DNA from: Syntrophaceae bacterium UBA1062
GTDB lineage: Bacteria; Desulfobacterota; Desulfomonilia; UBA1062
Reading direction: 5' to 3'
Length of the DNA: 34,734 nucleotides
NCBI GenBank assembly: GCA_002316295.1
Contig: DCDF01000018.1
Coordinates: 1-34,734, forward strand
The notes under the pieces were generated by a model. The model was given only the letters and a program-made list of their open reading frames with translations. It was not told where the DNA came from and made no database searches. Shown piece by piece: positions 8,299 through 16,305 of this stretch. Position 1 is the stretch's first letter. Every line of letters begins with the position of its first letter. Position numbers and translations under genes: made by a program.

Positions 8299-8651
8299 TC
8301 TCCACTCTTCCTTACAAGCCGGGCAGAGGATTTGTAAGAGCCTCTTGATACAGAAGAATAAGAGGTACTCCCGCGGGCTCAACGTTTCTGTGTACAGCCG
8401 GGCGGTGCGGAGGATGGCATCGCCGCATCCCTCTTCTGCGTGTCTCCGGAGGAAAAGGGCCTGAGAGACTGGAGAGCTCCTCTCGGAAGGCAGATGAATG
8501 AAAGCAGCCGCATTCACCTGGGGCAAAGGAAGGATAGATGAGGATCGGCGGGGATAAACAGTCATTGAGAATGATTACTGGGGGCTTATAATTAATAATT
8601 AGTACAACCCTGACGAATTGATATCATTAAGAAAATCAAAGAGGTAAAGAG
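8299..8651. other. divergent intergenic region before the DUF2795 array
   Basis: No gene is called. The minus-strand frame of the sugar dehydrogenase stays open through 8565 and contains a CPACKEEW segment, but there is no ribosome-binding site at its far start. The last 90 bases are AT-rich and hold the promoter described separately. Confidence 0.4.
8565..8592 (+). promoter_or_regulatory. sigma-70 promoter of the DUF2795 array
   Basis: TTGAGA at 8565-8570, a 16-base spacer, then a perfect TATAAT at 8587-8592. It is about 60 bases before the first DUF2795 gene. The spacer region contains TGAGAATGATTACTG (8566-8580), loosely like a Fur box (about 10 of 14 positions), which is only suggestive. 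Confidence 0.6.
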
Positions 8652-8843
8652 GTGGCGGTTAGCCCGGTCGATTTGGGAAGATATCTGGACGGGATGACGT
8701 TTCCCGCGAAAAAAAACGACCTGAGGCGGAAAGCACTGGACAATCATGCTCCTGACGTGGTCATCGATATCATCAACAATCTGCCCGAGAGGAGCTTCAC
8801 CTCTCCGGTGGATATTAACAGAGCCATGGATGAGATCGAGTGA
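8652..8843 (+). CDS. DUF2795 protein, array copy 1
   Basis: A 63-residue single-domain protein. It matches the DUF2795 pattern: a helix with L-x-x-Y-L, then TFPAKKNDLRRKA, NHAPDVVIDIINNLPER and SPVDINRAM. The family is small, predicted helical and of unknown function. Translation starts at GTG 8652 after AAAGAGGTAAAGAG. It is the first of six tandem paralogues and sits closest to the array promoter. Confidence 0.85.
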   Translation: MAVSPVDLGRYLDGMTFPAKKNDLRRKALDNHAPDVVIDIINNLPERSFTSPVDINRAMDEIE

Positions 8844-8924
8844 CCATGCGGAGTTGCCCTGTCGCATGAAGGGCTGTTGATGCGGACCGCCTCGTCCGAC
8901 GATATGACAGGGGGAAAGCACGGC

Positions 8925-9116
8925 ATGGCTGTAAACACTGCTGAACTCCAATGGTATATGGAAGACATCAGTTTTCCGGCGACCAAGGAACGGATAGTGA
9001 ATCTGGCGCGGGGCAATCATGCCCCCGATGGTGTATTGGACCTTCTGAAGCAGCTGCCGGACCGGGAGTACTCATCACCCGATGATGTCATACGCGCGGC
9101 AGGCATAACTGAATAA
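8925..9116 (+). CDS. DUF2795 protein, array copy 2
   Basis: A 63-residue DUF2795 domain (ISFPATKERIVNLARGN, then HAPDGVLDLLKQLPDREYSS). The frame is open from 8877, but ATG 8925 is chosen because it gives MAVNTAEL, matching copies 1 and 4, and lies after GGGGGAAAG. It shares the invariant hydrophobic, FP, A-P and LPD positions with the others but lacks the basic K-K-D-L stretch of copies 3 and 6. It lies 81 bases after copy 1 with no terminator between them. Confidence 0.83.
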   Translation: MAVNTAELQWYMEDISFPATKERIVNLARGNHAPDGVLDLLKQLPDREYSSPDDVIRAAGITE

Positions 9117-9224
9117 ACGAGAGCCAGGTTGGGGACGTTGATGCGAAAAGAGCTCAAGTGCTGGTTGGAAATTCTCAGGTTGCGAGCAGAGGTGGTTTTT
9201 GGAAAACCAAACTGGAGGTGAAAA

Positions 9225-9413
9225 ATGGTAAGTACAGGCGAAATTCAGCAATTTCTGCACGGCATGGATTACCCGGCAAGAAAGAAAGATTTGGTCAAGA
9301 AAGCCCAGAGCAACAATGCTCCCGGTGATGTGATAGACATGCTCAACAAGCTTCCGGACCAGGACTTCAATTCCCCGGTGGACGTAAATAAGGCGATCGG
9401 GGGTATGAAATAG
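9225..9413 (+). CDS. DUF2795 protein, array copy 3
   Basis: A 62-residue DUF2795 domain (MDYPARKKDLVKKAQSNN, then APGDVIDMLNKLPDQDF). A strong ribosome-binding site (GGAGGTGAAAA) precedes ATG 9225. By eye it is about 53 percent identical to copy 6 over its full length, the closest pair in the array, and both share a PARKKDL core. It ends in TAG, and a strong intrinsic terminator follows within 30 bases. Confidence 0.86.
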   Translation: MVSTGEIQQFLHGMDYPARKKDLVKKAQSNNAPGDVIDMLNKLPDQDFNSPVDVNKAIGGMK

Positions 9414-9440
9414 GATATTACTCGAGAGAATAACGGGAAG

Positions 9441-9483
9441 ACAGGAAATCATCTGCAAAGATGGTTTCCTGTTTTGTTTGTTC
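9441..9483 (+). terminator. intrinsic terminator after DUF2795 copy 3
   Basis: ACAGGAAATCATCT (9441-9454), loop GCAA, then AGATGGTTTCCTGT (9459-9472): a 14-pair stem with one G-T pair and a GNRA tetraloop, followed by TTTGTTTGTT. This is a textbook terminator and divides the array into copies 1-3 and 4-6. Confidence 0.85.
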
Positions 9484-9543
9484 CCGAACATCGAGCCGCT
9501 CCGGAAGAGAGGATGTCGGAGTAAAGGAATAAAGGAGCGGATA

Positions 9544-9735
9544 ATGGCTGTGAGCGCAGCTGAGTTGCAACATTATCTTCAGGGGGTAAGCTACCCCTCG
9601 CGGAAAGACGATCTTATCAGAAGGGCCCGTGAAAACCGGGCCCCCCGTGATGTCCTCGATCTCATCAGCATCCTCCCGGACCGGGAGTTCAACTCGACTG
9701 TCGATGTCAGCCGGGCTGTCGCTGAGGTCACATAG
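9544..9735 (+). CDS. DUF2795 protein, array copy 4
   Basis: A 63-residue DUF2795 domain (VSYPSRKDDLIRRARENR, then APRDVLDLISILPDREF). ATG 9544 gives the same MAVS beginning as copy 1 and follows AAAGGAGCGGATA. It is the first gene after the terminator, so it needs readthrough or its own promoter. No convincing promoter could be picked in the 60-base gap. It ends two bases before the start of copy 5. Confidence 0.85.
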   Translation: MAVSAAELQHYLQGVSYPSRKDDLIRRARENRAPRDVLDLISILPDREFNSTVDVSRAVAEVT

Positions 9736-9737
9736 GC

Positions 9738-10001
9738 ATGCACGGAGGAAAGACCACAGAAAAGACGCCTGCGGGAGCGGAAGTTGCGTCCGTTTTGCAC
9801 CCGGCGGGCGCACCGGCGGACACTGTCGGGATTCAGCGCCTGCTCGGAGCGATCGAGTATCCAGTGGACCGCGACGCTCTCGTGATGAAGGCCTTGTCGG
9901 GCGGCGCCGCCCGCGGCCTGGTCGATGTGCTCAGGAGACTTCCAGACAGGTGGTACACCTCGCCTGCGGACGTCAACCGGGCTATCGGCGACATCGAGTG
10001 A
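9738..10001 (+). CDS. DUF2795 protein, array copy 5 (N-terminally extended)
   Basis: An 87-residue protein. The DUF2795 domain occupies about residues 30-87 (IEYPVDRDALVMKALSGG, then AARGLVDVLRRLPDRWYTS). It has an N-terminal extension of about 25 residues, rich in Gly, Ala, Pro and Thr, that is absent from the other five. It is the most divergent copy: the usual N-x-A-P is replaced by GGAAR. ATG 9738 starts two bases after the stop of copy 4, suggesting translational coupling. A later start inside the extension cannot be excluded. Confidence 0.78.
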   Translation: MHGGKTTEKTPAGAEVASVLHPAGAPADTVGIQRLLGAIEYPVDRDALVMKALSGGAARGLVDVLRRLPDRWYTSPADVNRAIGDIE

Positions 10002-10089
10002 CGCCGCACCCGGAACGATTCTGACGTAGACCTCTCCCGATGGAGCGAGTGTTTCTGAAGAGTGACGGAAAGGCGGAGAAGGCAGGCCG

Positions 10090-10278
10090 ATGGTCAGTCC
10101 CACCGAAGTTCTTCAGTATCTGACTGGTATAGACTTTCCGGCGAGGAAGAAGGACCTGCTGAAAAAAGCGCACGACAACCGGGCTCCCCGGAATATCATC
10201 GGCGTACTGGAAAGGCTTCCCGATCAGGTGTTCAGGTCCGTGTCCGAGGTCAATATCGCTGTCGGCGACATCGAATGA
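10090..10278 (+). CDS. DUF2795 protein, array copy 6
   Basis: A 62-residue DUF2795 domain (IDFPARKKDLLKKAHDNR, then APRNIIGVLERLPDQVF), closest to copy 3. ATG 10090 follows GGAGAAGGCAGGCCG. Its last 55 bases overlap, on the opposite strand, the 3' end of the radical SAM gene, so both C-termini are read from the same DNA. Confidence 0.82.
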   Translation: MVSPTEVLQYLTGIDFPARKKDLLKKAHDNRAPRNIIGVLERLPDQVFRSVSEVNIAVGDIE

Positions 10279-11681
10279 CCGATCGCCTCCGGCAGAGTCA
10301 GGGCTTTCGGTTTGCTCTTAGGGTAGGAGCCGGCCTTCAGCCGCTCAACATACCCGGCGTTTTCCCGGGCCCACTTGCGCATGAGGATGTATCCTCCTGC
10401 ACGGTATGCGATCCGCCAGGCGCGGCGGGGGCGGTATGCGCCGAGCACGCGCCTGATGCTGTAAAACCTTTTCATCTGGCGGATGATCTCGCGCTGCATT
10501 TCATAGGCCGAGCATTCCTTCGGCTCCACAACCACGTGCATGCCGTCGTAATATCGCCAGTCACGGTGGAGAAGCCTGCCGCCATATTCCTCGAAACACT
10601 GTGTGCCCGGGAAAGGAGTCATAGCGCAGATCTGTATGGTATCAATGTCGGTCTCCACAGCAAAATCCACGATTTTGCGAATGGAGGACAGCGTATCATC
10701 AGGGCTCACCACGAACATGCCGTGGATGCCGATGCCGTGCTTGTGAAGATTCTCGATGCAGCTGCGGGTGGCATCCGCGTGGTGGGCCTTGCCCATACGC
10801 TTCAGGGCTGCGGAATCGATGGACTCGATGCCGACGTAGGCCGTCCGGCACCTGGTCTTTTTCATGAGGCCGAGCATCTCGTCGTCCATGGCCGCCTGCA
10901 CGGCTATCTCTCCCGACCACCTGAGCGGCACTGCATTCTGATCGATCATGTCTCTCAACAGGGACTTGGTCCGCTTGGGATGAGCACAGAAGTTGTCGTC
11001 GCCGAAACACACACTGCGGGAAAGAATGGGCCTCAGTTCGCTGATGACCTGCTTGTTGCTTTTGAAGCGGTAACGCCGCCCGAATACGGCTGTCACCGAG
11101 CAGAAGGTGCATGCATGAGGGCAACCGCGCGAGGTAGTGATGATAGGCGGTATCTTTTCAGGGGCCAGCTGCGGGCACAGGGAAAAATCGGGAGACGGCA
11201 GGCAGCCGAAATCTACGGGTTCGCCGGGGGGAGTGATCTCCATCGTGCCGTCGGACTTGAGAAAGGCAAGCCCGTTGATCCTTTCCGGGCGCTCTCCCTT
11301 CTCGATGGCACCGATCAGCTCCTGAAGGATGTTTTCTCCCTCTCCCTGAACGACATAATCGCAGTATTCGAGCGCCTCCCGGGGCATGAAAGTGGCGTGC
11401 GGCCCTCCCATGACAACCACGGGCCCTTTGCCCTTGAGCGCATCAGCGAGGCGGTATGCCGAGCAGATGGTGCTTGTGAGAGCCCCGATGCCTACGACGT
11501 CGTACTGCCGTAAGTCCTTCACCGACAGGGGTGATAACGCCTCGAAAAAGACGTGGCATTCATGCCCGAGTTTTTTCAGCAGAGCCCCCATGGTGGGGAT
11601 GCCTACCCGGGGGAGATACGTTCTGCTGAAGATATGGGTGGCAGGTGTTCCCGACTCAACAAGTGCAATCTTCAAACTCAT
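10224..11681 (-). CDS. B12-binding-domain radical SAM protein
   Basis: A 485-residue enzyme. Residues about 5-125 form a Rossmann-like cobalamin-binding domain (PTMGALLKKLGHEC, DVVGIGALTSTI, VVMGGPHATFMP). The radical SAM core follows, with CPHACTFC giving Cys187, Cys191 and Cys194 for the [4Fe-4S] cluster. Conserved later motifs include FGDDNFCAHPKRT, YVGIESID and MTPFPGTQCFEEYGG. This is the class B (B12-binding) radical SAM layout, whose members methylate or rearrange unreactive carbons, but the substrate is unknown. ATG 11681 follows AAGGAG. It is transcribed away from the GH57 gene and towards the DUF2795 array, and its last 55 bases overlap DUF2795 copy 6. The C-terminal 60 residues are basic and look variable. 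Confidence 0.88.
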   Translation of the reverse strand: MSLKIALVESGTPATHIFSRTYLPRVGIPTMGALLKKLGHECHVFFEALSPLSVKDLRQYDVVGIGALTSTICSAYRLADALKGKGPVVVMGGPHATFMPREALEYCDYVVQGEGENILQELIGAIEKGERPERINGLAFLKSDGTMEITPPGEPVDFGCLPSPDFSLCPQLAPEKIPPIITTSRGCPHACTFCSVTAVFGRRYRFKSNKQVISELRPILSRSVCFGDDNFCAHPKRTKSLLRDMIDQNAVPLRWSGEIAVQAAMDDEMLGLMKKTRCRTAYVGIESIDSAALKRMGKAHHADATRSCIENLHKHGIGIHGMFVVSPDDTLSSIRKIVDFAVETDIDTIQICAMTPFPGTQCFEEYGGRLLHRDWRYYDGMHVVVEPKECSAYEMQREIIRQMKRFYSIRRVLGAYRPRRAWRIAYRAGGYILMRKWARENAGYVERLKAGSYPKSKPKALTLPEAIGHSMSPTAILTSDTDLNT

Positions 11682-11912
11682 GAGAAACGCTCCTTCATCC
11701 CCGGTCCGGGAACACCCTCACTGTAACACTTCAGGTGAGAATAGCAAACTCTTTGCCTTTCTTTTACGTTGTCATAACAGATGCTTAGACGGGAAGACGG
11801 CGGCGGACGAGCGGTACTCGGATATCCGGGCATGGCGCTTTTCATGCTTGCCCGAGCCCGATGGGCGGTTATACAGTATATCCATACAGTCATCGGTGCA
11901 CAGGAGAGAGGG

Positions 11913-13505
11913 ATGCCGGGAGTCTTCGCCCTGATGCTTCACGCCCATATCCCGTATTGCCGGAAGTCGGGCACGTGGCCTGCAGGGGAGGAGTGGCTCT
12001 TCGAGGCCATGATCGAGACATATATCCCGCTGCTCAAGTCTCTGCGGTCGCTGCATTTCGACGGGATACGGCCCGGGATCATGATCGGGCTCGTTCCCGT
12101 GCTCATGGAGCAGCTTGCGGACGAGTACATGAAGGGCCGTTTCTGCGAATACATGGAAGACAAGATCCGGCGCGCCCGCACCGACATGGACCGGTTCTCG
12201 TCTGACCCGGCCAGAAAGGCTGTCGCCGGGTACTGGCTTCGGACCTTCGAAGACAGCTACCGGATCTGGCTTACCGACTTCCACCGCGACATCCTGGGGA
12301 CGCTGAAGTGGCTGCAGGAAGAGCGTGCCGTGGATCTGCTGACCTCAGCCGCCACCCATGCATTCCTCCCGCTTCTGGAACACGACAGCGCGGTGTTTTC
12401 CCAGGTGCGCACCGGCGTAGAGACCTATGAGCGCTATTTCGGCCGAAAGCCCCGCGGGTTCTGGCTGCCCGAATGCGCGTACCGGGGCCCGGTTCTCTCC
12501 GTCTGCGGCCGACCGGCCCGGGCCGGAATCGACGAGTGGCTCGCGGCAGAGGGAATCGACTATTTCTTTGTGGAAACCGTGGGCATCCAGAGCGCCTCCT
12601 TCGTGGAGAACCGCGGCGGGGAGGCCTTTCCGGACACGAGCCGCGGCTATCTCCTGCCGTCCGGCGTGTCGGTGTTCGGCAGGAACGAGGCAACGGGCAA
12701 GCAGGTCTGGTCCACGGACCAGGGCTATCCAGGGGATCCCTGCTATCTCGAGTTCCATGTGAAGGACCCCGAGTCGGGGCTCCGCTATCGGCGCGTTACC
12801 GGGGGAGCCGAGAAGGAGGTGTATGATCCGGATGCCGCCGCGGAACGGGTGCGCGCCCACGCAGAGCATTTCGTGACTCTGCTGGAGGAGATAGCCCGCG
12901 GCGCAGGAGTCGGCACGGCGGAGCCCGTCATCGCTTCGCCGTACGACTGCGAGCTCTTCGGGCACTGGTGGCACGAAGGCGTGGCCTGGATCGAGCAGGT
13001 TCTGAGGCTGCTCGCGGACAAAGACACCGTGGTGTGCCGGGGGTTGGGCGAGTATATCGACCGGCACAGGCGGGACTTTTCCGTCATCACCATGAAGCCC
13101 AGCACCTGGGGCCTGAATTCGGATTTCACGGTGTGGCTCAATCCCGAGCACGGCTGGCTCTGGCCCTACATCAACTCGAGCGCGTCACAGATGGAAGAGA
13201 TTCTCGAGCAGGCACGCCCCGGGGACGAGCGCGGGCACCGCATTCTCCGCCAGCTGGGCAGAGAGCTTTTGCTCATGGAGGGAAGCGATTGGCCGTTTCT
13301 CCTCTACACCCTGCAGGCAAAGGAATATGCCAACCAGCGCTTCCACCATCACCACCAGCGCTTCCTCAAGCTGGCCTGGGCGGCCCGCGACCTCCATGAC
13401 AGGAGTCGGCTTCATGACGACGAGCTGTGCAGGATGGAAGATGTCGACTGCCCCTGGCCCGGTCTCGATTATGAGCGTTTCCGCCGCAGAGGAGGACCCG
13501 CCTGA
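11913..13505 (+). CDS. GH57 family 1,4-alpha-glucan branching enzyme
   Basis: A 530-residue cytoplasmic glycoside hydrolase of family 57. It begins with FALMLHAHIPYCRKSGTWP, the family's first conserved motif. GFWLPECAYR carries the expected nucleophile Glu187, and SPYDCELFGHWWHEG carries the expected acid/base Asp345. The length and a C-terminal DUF1957-type helical region (WPYINSSASQMEEILEQA onward) match the thermococcal/thermotogal type of branching enzyme, which makes alpha-1,6 branches in glycogen-like glucans. ATG 11913 is chosen because CAGGAGAGAGG precedes it and the catalytic barrel then begins at once. The frame is open upstream to 11781 without motif support. No other glycogen gene is in the window. 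Confidence 0.88.
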   Translation: MPGVFALMLHAHIPYCRKSGTWPAGEEWLFEAMIETYIPLLKSLRSLHFDGIRPGIMIGLVPVLMEQLADEYMKGRFCEYMEDKIRRARTDMDRFSSDPARKAVAGYWLRTFEDSYRIWLTDFHRDILGTLKWLQEERAVDLLTSAATHAFLPLLEHDSAVFSQVRTGVETYERYFGRKPRGFWLPECAYRGPVLSVCGRPARAGIDEWLAAEGIDYFFVETVGIQSASFVENRGGEAFPDTSRGYLLPSGVSVFGRNEATGKQVWSTDQGYPGDPCYLEFHVKDPESGLRYRRVTGGAEKEVYDPDAAAERVRAHAEHFVTLLEEIARGAGVGTAEPVIASPYDCELFGHWWHEGVAWIEQVLRLLADKDTVVCRGLGEYIDRHRRDFSVITMKPSTWGLNSDFTVWLNPEHGWLWPYINSSASQMEEILEQARPGDERGHRILRQLGRELLLMEGSDWPFLLYTLQAKEYANQRFHHHHQRFLKLAWAARDLHDRSRLHDDELCRMEDVDCPWPGLDYERFRRRGGPA

Positions 13506-13524
13506 GTATCGGTCCTGCCTCGGA

Positions 13525-14415
13525 TCAGGAGCGCCCAGGCCGGGAAGGCAGCTCTCCGGTGCCGAGGTTTTCTCCCGGGATGGCCTCTAGAAGCTGCTCC
13601 TCGGACACCGACCCCTTTGCGAATCCATACGCGGCGCGCATCATGGCAAGCGCCTTTCCCCGGGCGCGGCTGAAGAGGATGTCCGGGTCCGGCGGCTGAA
13701 AACCGGCACCGGTTTTCACGCCGAAACACGCGGCCGGATCTCCGAGCCCTTCGCATCCATTTTTCACATCGCCGTAGAACAGGGACAGGACTTCCCTCGA
13801 GCGCAGTACGCCCAAGCCGTGAAGCAGCTTGATCACGGCGTACGCCGTACGGCTCGCGAACAGCCGGTTGAACAACAGCTGCCGGGAGAGCGTCCGCCTC
13901 AACGCCGTTGACGATGCATGAAATCTCGAGACGATGAAGTCCTCATAGGCAAGGTCCTTCACAAGAGCGGGCCGAGTGAGGCGGTAGATGTGCAGGCGGT
14001 TTCCCAGCCGGTCGTCGAGACAGGTTTCGATCCAGCGGTGCAGGTACACGGACCGGCTCCTCTGTGCGGGGTCCTCGTCATAGTAGTCGCCGGCTATGGC
14101 ATTGATCACCGGGTGAAATACGATGTCCAGCGCACAGTGGGTAACATATCCGAGGATGAATGCGATGTCGTGCATCCCGCCCGCATGATCGAGCACAGTG
14201 ATGACGGCCTCGTTCGTAGGGGTGTCGTTCTTGCCGTGGAGCGTTTCCGAGATGCCGACGAGGCGTTCTGTGGAAGCATAGAAGAACGTGTCGGGGATGA
14301 ACGATCCCAGATAATACCGGCCGATATGTCCGGATACATCCCGGACGAGCTGATGGTCGGGGCACGACTGCAGGACCTCGTTTGCGAACCAGAGGTGGGT
14401 GTTTTCCTTGGGCAT
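13525..14415 (-). CDS. zinc-dependent phospholipase C-like protein
   Basis: A 296-residue all-helical protein of the zinc-dependent phospholipase C family (PF00882). Metal-ligand candidates appear in the family order: His7 in NTHLWFAN, Asp42 in GSFIPDTFFY, His60 in LHGKND, and His93/Asp97/His101 in GYVTHCALDIVFHP, then LHRWIE. There is no signal peptide, so unlike secreted clostridial phospholipase C it is probably cytoplasmic. Bacterial homologues of this kind have not been shown to cleave phospholipids. It starts at ATG 14415 with an AGAGAGG about a dozen bases upstream. It is convergent with the branching-enzyme gene, 19 bases apart. Confidence 0.82.
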   Translation of the reverse strand: MPKENTHLWFANEVLQSCPDHQLVRDVSGHIGRYYLGSFIPDTFFYASTERLVGISETLHGKNDTPTNEAVITVLDHAGGMHDIAFILGYVTHCALDIVFHPVINAIAGDYYDEDPAQRSRSVYLHRWIETCLDDRLGNRLHIYRLTRPALVKDLAYEDFIVSRFHASSTALRRTLSRQLLFNRLFASRTAYAVIKLLHGLGVLRSREVLSLFYGDVKNGCEGLGDPAACFGVKTGAGFQPPDPDILFSRARGKALAMMRAAYGFAKGSVSEEQLLEAIPGENLGTGELPSRPGRS

Positions 14416-14583
14416 GGCGGTATGTATACCTCTCTTTTAAGTAATTATAAGGATAAACAATGAATAAGTAAACGATCCGCTCCATTCTCCCTGTGTATGA
14501 AAAGGAATTGACGGAGATACTGAAAAAATGGAAACATGAGCTGATATTGGAATGGGACCATAATCCGATCAGAGGAGAGCTCC

Positions 14584-16074
14584 ATGAAATCCATTACCGC
14601 TGACCCTGTTTCTTGGGATGCATTCGAACGCATCTTCCATCCCCGCAATGTGGCGATCATCGGTGTCTCGGCCAGAGGCTACACCTTCGGAACCGGGATC
14701 ATGAGCTCGCTCAAGACCATCGGGTTCGAGGGAAAGATCTACGCCGTGAATCCCAAAGGCGGGGAATTCAACGGGATGAAGATCTATAAGAGCCTGGGCG
14801 AGCTTCCGCAGCCGATCGATTTCGCGATTATCGCGGTGCCGGCGGAGCATGTTCCGAAAGCCCTCGAAGAGTGCAGGGTGATGGGCGTTACCGGGGCAGA
14901 GATCCTCTCCGCGGGGTTTTCCGAGCTGGGCACAGAGGAAGGCATGCGTCTCGAGCAGGAGATCCGAGACATCGCCGCGAAAGGCATCAGGGTCGTAGGG
15001 CCCAACTGCTTCGGCATTTACTGCCCGAGGAGCGGCCTTACCCTCCTGCCGGGACCCGACCTCTCCCGCACGAGCGGACCGGTGGGGTTCGTCTCGCAGA
15101 GCGGCGGCATGTCCATCGATTTCGCCCACATCGGTAAGTGGATGGGGATAGGCTTTTCCAAGATGATCAGCTTCGGCAACGGCGCAGATCTCAGAGAGAC
15201 GGAGCTTCTCGAGTACTTCGGCGAGGACCCTGAAACGAAGGTCATCGCCATGTATATCGAGGGGGTCAAGGACGGCAGGGAATTCTTATCCGTCCTGAAG
15301 GATGTGGCCGCAAAAAAGCCCGTGATCATCAACAAAGGCGGCCTCACCGAGGCGGGCGGCAGAGCGGTTCAGAGCCACACCGCCTCCATGGGCGGAACCC
15401 GGAATATCTGGGAGTCGGTGATCCGCCAGGCCGGCGCCGTGCAGGTGGGAGGCCTGTGGGAGCTGGCTCAGACCTGCCTTGCATTCTCTCTATTGCCCGG
15501 GCGGGTGTACGAGAATATCATCGTTGCGGGAGGCGGCGGCGCGCTTGGAGTGGAAGCGTGCGATGCGGCGGAGCGATACGGCTTGGGCCTCCCTATGCTC
15601 GATCCGGAAATGACGGAGGCCATCCTGGAGTTTCTGCCCAGACCGGGCTCCAGCGCACGGAACCCCATCGATGCGGCGAACCCCTTTGTCGATCCCCGGG
15701 CATACCGGGAGGTCTTTACCCTCGCAGCTCAGGATCCGCGGATCGACGTCCAGATCCTTATCCAGCTGCTGCACCACTACAAGTCGCTGTCTTCAGGTAT
15801 GGGCCTTGAGTCTCCCAAGGAGATAACGCCGTACCGGGAGCTCGCCGGTGTGATCTCGGAGGTGGCGGCAGAGACCGGCAAGCCGCTCGTGCTCGTGATG
15901 CCCGACTTCAAGCAGGGAAGAGAGTCGATGGACATCGAAGAGGTGATCCGCGAGGCGCGGCAGGCCTTTCTCGACAAGGGCGTTCCCGTATTCGACGACC
16001 TGAACAGCTGTCTTCGGGCGCTGGGCCACGTGTCGCTTTACTATGCCCGGCGGAGGTCCCGGGAGCGGCTTTAA
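14584..16074 (+). CDS. NDP-forming acyl-CoA synthetase, alpha-subunit type (first copy)
   Basis: A 496-residue protein. Residues about 15-110 form a CoA-binding Rossmann domain (IFHPRNVAIIGVSARG). Two succinyl-CoA-ligase-like flavodoxin domains follow (GPNCFGIYCP, GFVSQSGGMSIDF, ISFGNGADL). The phosphohistidine motif SHTAS carries His265. This is the alpha half of ADP-forming acetyl/acyl-CoA synthetase, which makes ATP from an acyl-CoA or, in reverse, activates an acid. The ATP-grasp beta domain needed for the full reaction is absent here and nowhere visible in the window. GGAG lies just before ATG 14584. It is on the same strand as the PadR gene and a second alpha-type gene. Confidence 0.85.
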   Translation: MKSITADPVSWDAFERIFHPRNVAIIGVSARGYTFGTGIMSSLKTIGFEGKIYAVNPKGGEFNGMKIYKSLGELPQPIDFAIIAVPAEHVPKALEECRVMGVTGAEILSAGFSELGTEEGMRLEQEIRDIAAKGIRVVGPNCFGIYCPRSGLTLLPGPDLSRTSGPVGFVSQSGGMSIDFAHIGKWMGIGFSKMISFGNGADLRETELLEYFGEDPETKVIAMYIEGVKDGREFLSVLKDVAAKKPVIINKGGLTEAGGRAVQSHTASMGGTRNIWESVIRQAGAVQVGGLWELAQTCLAFSLLPGRVYENIIVAGGGGALGVEACDAAERYGLGLPMLDPEMTEAILEFLPRPGSSARNPIDAANPFVDPRAYREVFTLAAQDPRIDVQILIQLLHHYKSLSSGMGLESPKEITPYRELAGVISEVAAETGKPLVLVMPDFKQGRESMDIEEVIREARQAFLDKGVPVFDDLNSCLRALGHVSLYYARRRSRERL

Positions 16075-16276
16075 GAAGGAGAGGTTCACTTCGGGAGAAG
16101 CCGTGCCGGCGCTGCGTGTGCCCGGCGCGACGTCCTGCTGTTTCGACCGGCCGAAGCGGTAAGGGATCAGGCTTTCCCTGCGCCGGATTTTCTTGCCCCT
16201 GCTGTCTATCCCTCCGCCTGCATGCAGCATGCCGCATCAGCTGTTTCCATATCGGAGAAATTGTATGACAGGTATA

Positions 16277-16305
16277 TTGACAGATATTTTAAGGCATGAT
16301 ATTTT
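16277..16305 (+). promoter_or_regulatory. consensus promoter of the PadR gene
   Basis: TTGACA at 16277-16282, a 17-base spacer, then TATTTT at 16300-16305. The -35 is perfect and the -10 matches 4 of 6. It lies about 60 bases before the PadR start. The -10 is inside a palindrome. Confidence 0.6.

Noticed and set aside
10062..11513. Long plus-strand frame (483 codons) opposite the radical SAM gene
   Set aside because: It lies fully antisense to a gene with clear motifs, its translation shows no domain, and it crosses DUF2795 copy 6 in another frame.
8652..11681. DUF2795 array plus radical SAM as a RiPP system (precursors and modifying enzyme)
   Set aside because: The small proteins are conserved over their whole length as a folded domain, with no leader/core division and no Cys/Gly-rich core. 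The radical SAM gene is convergent and of a general B12 type.
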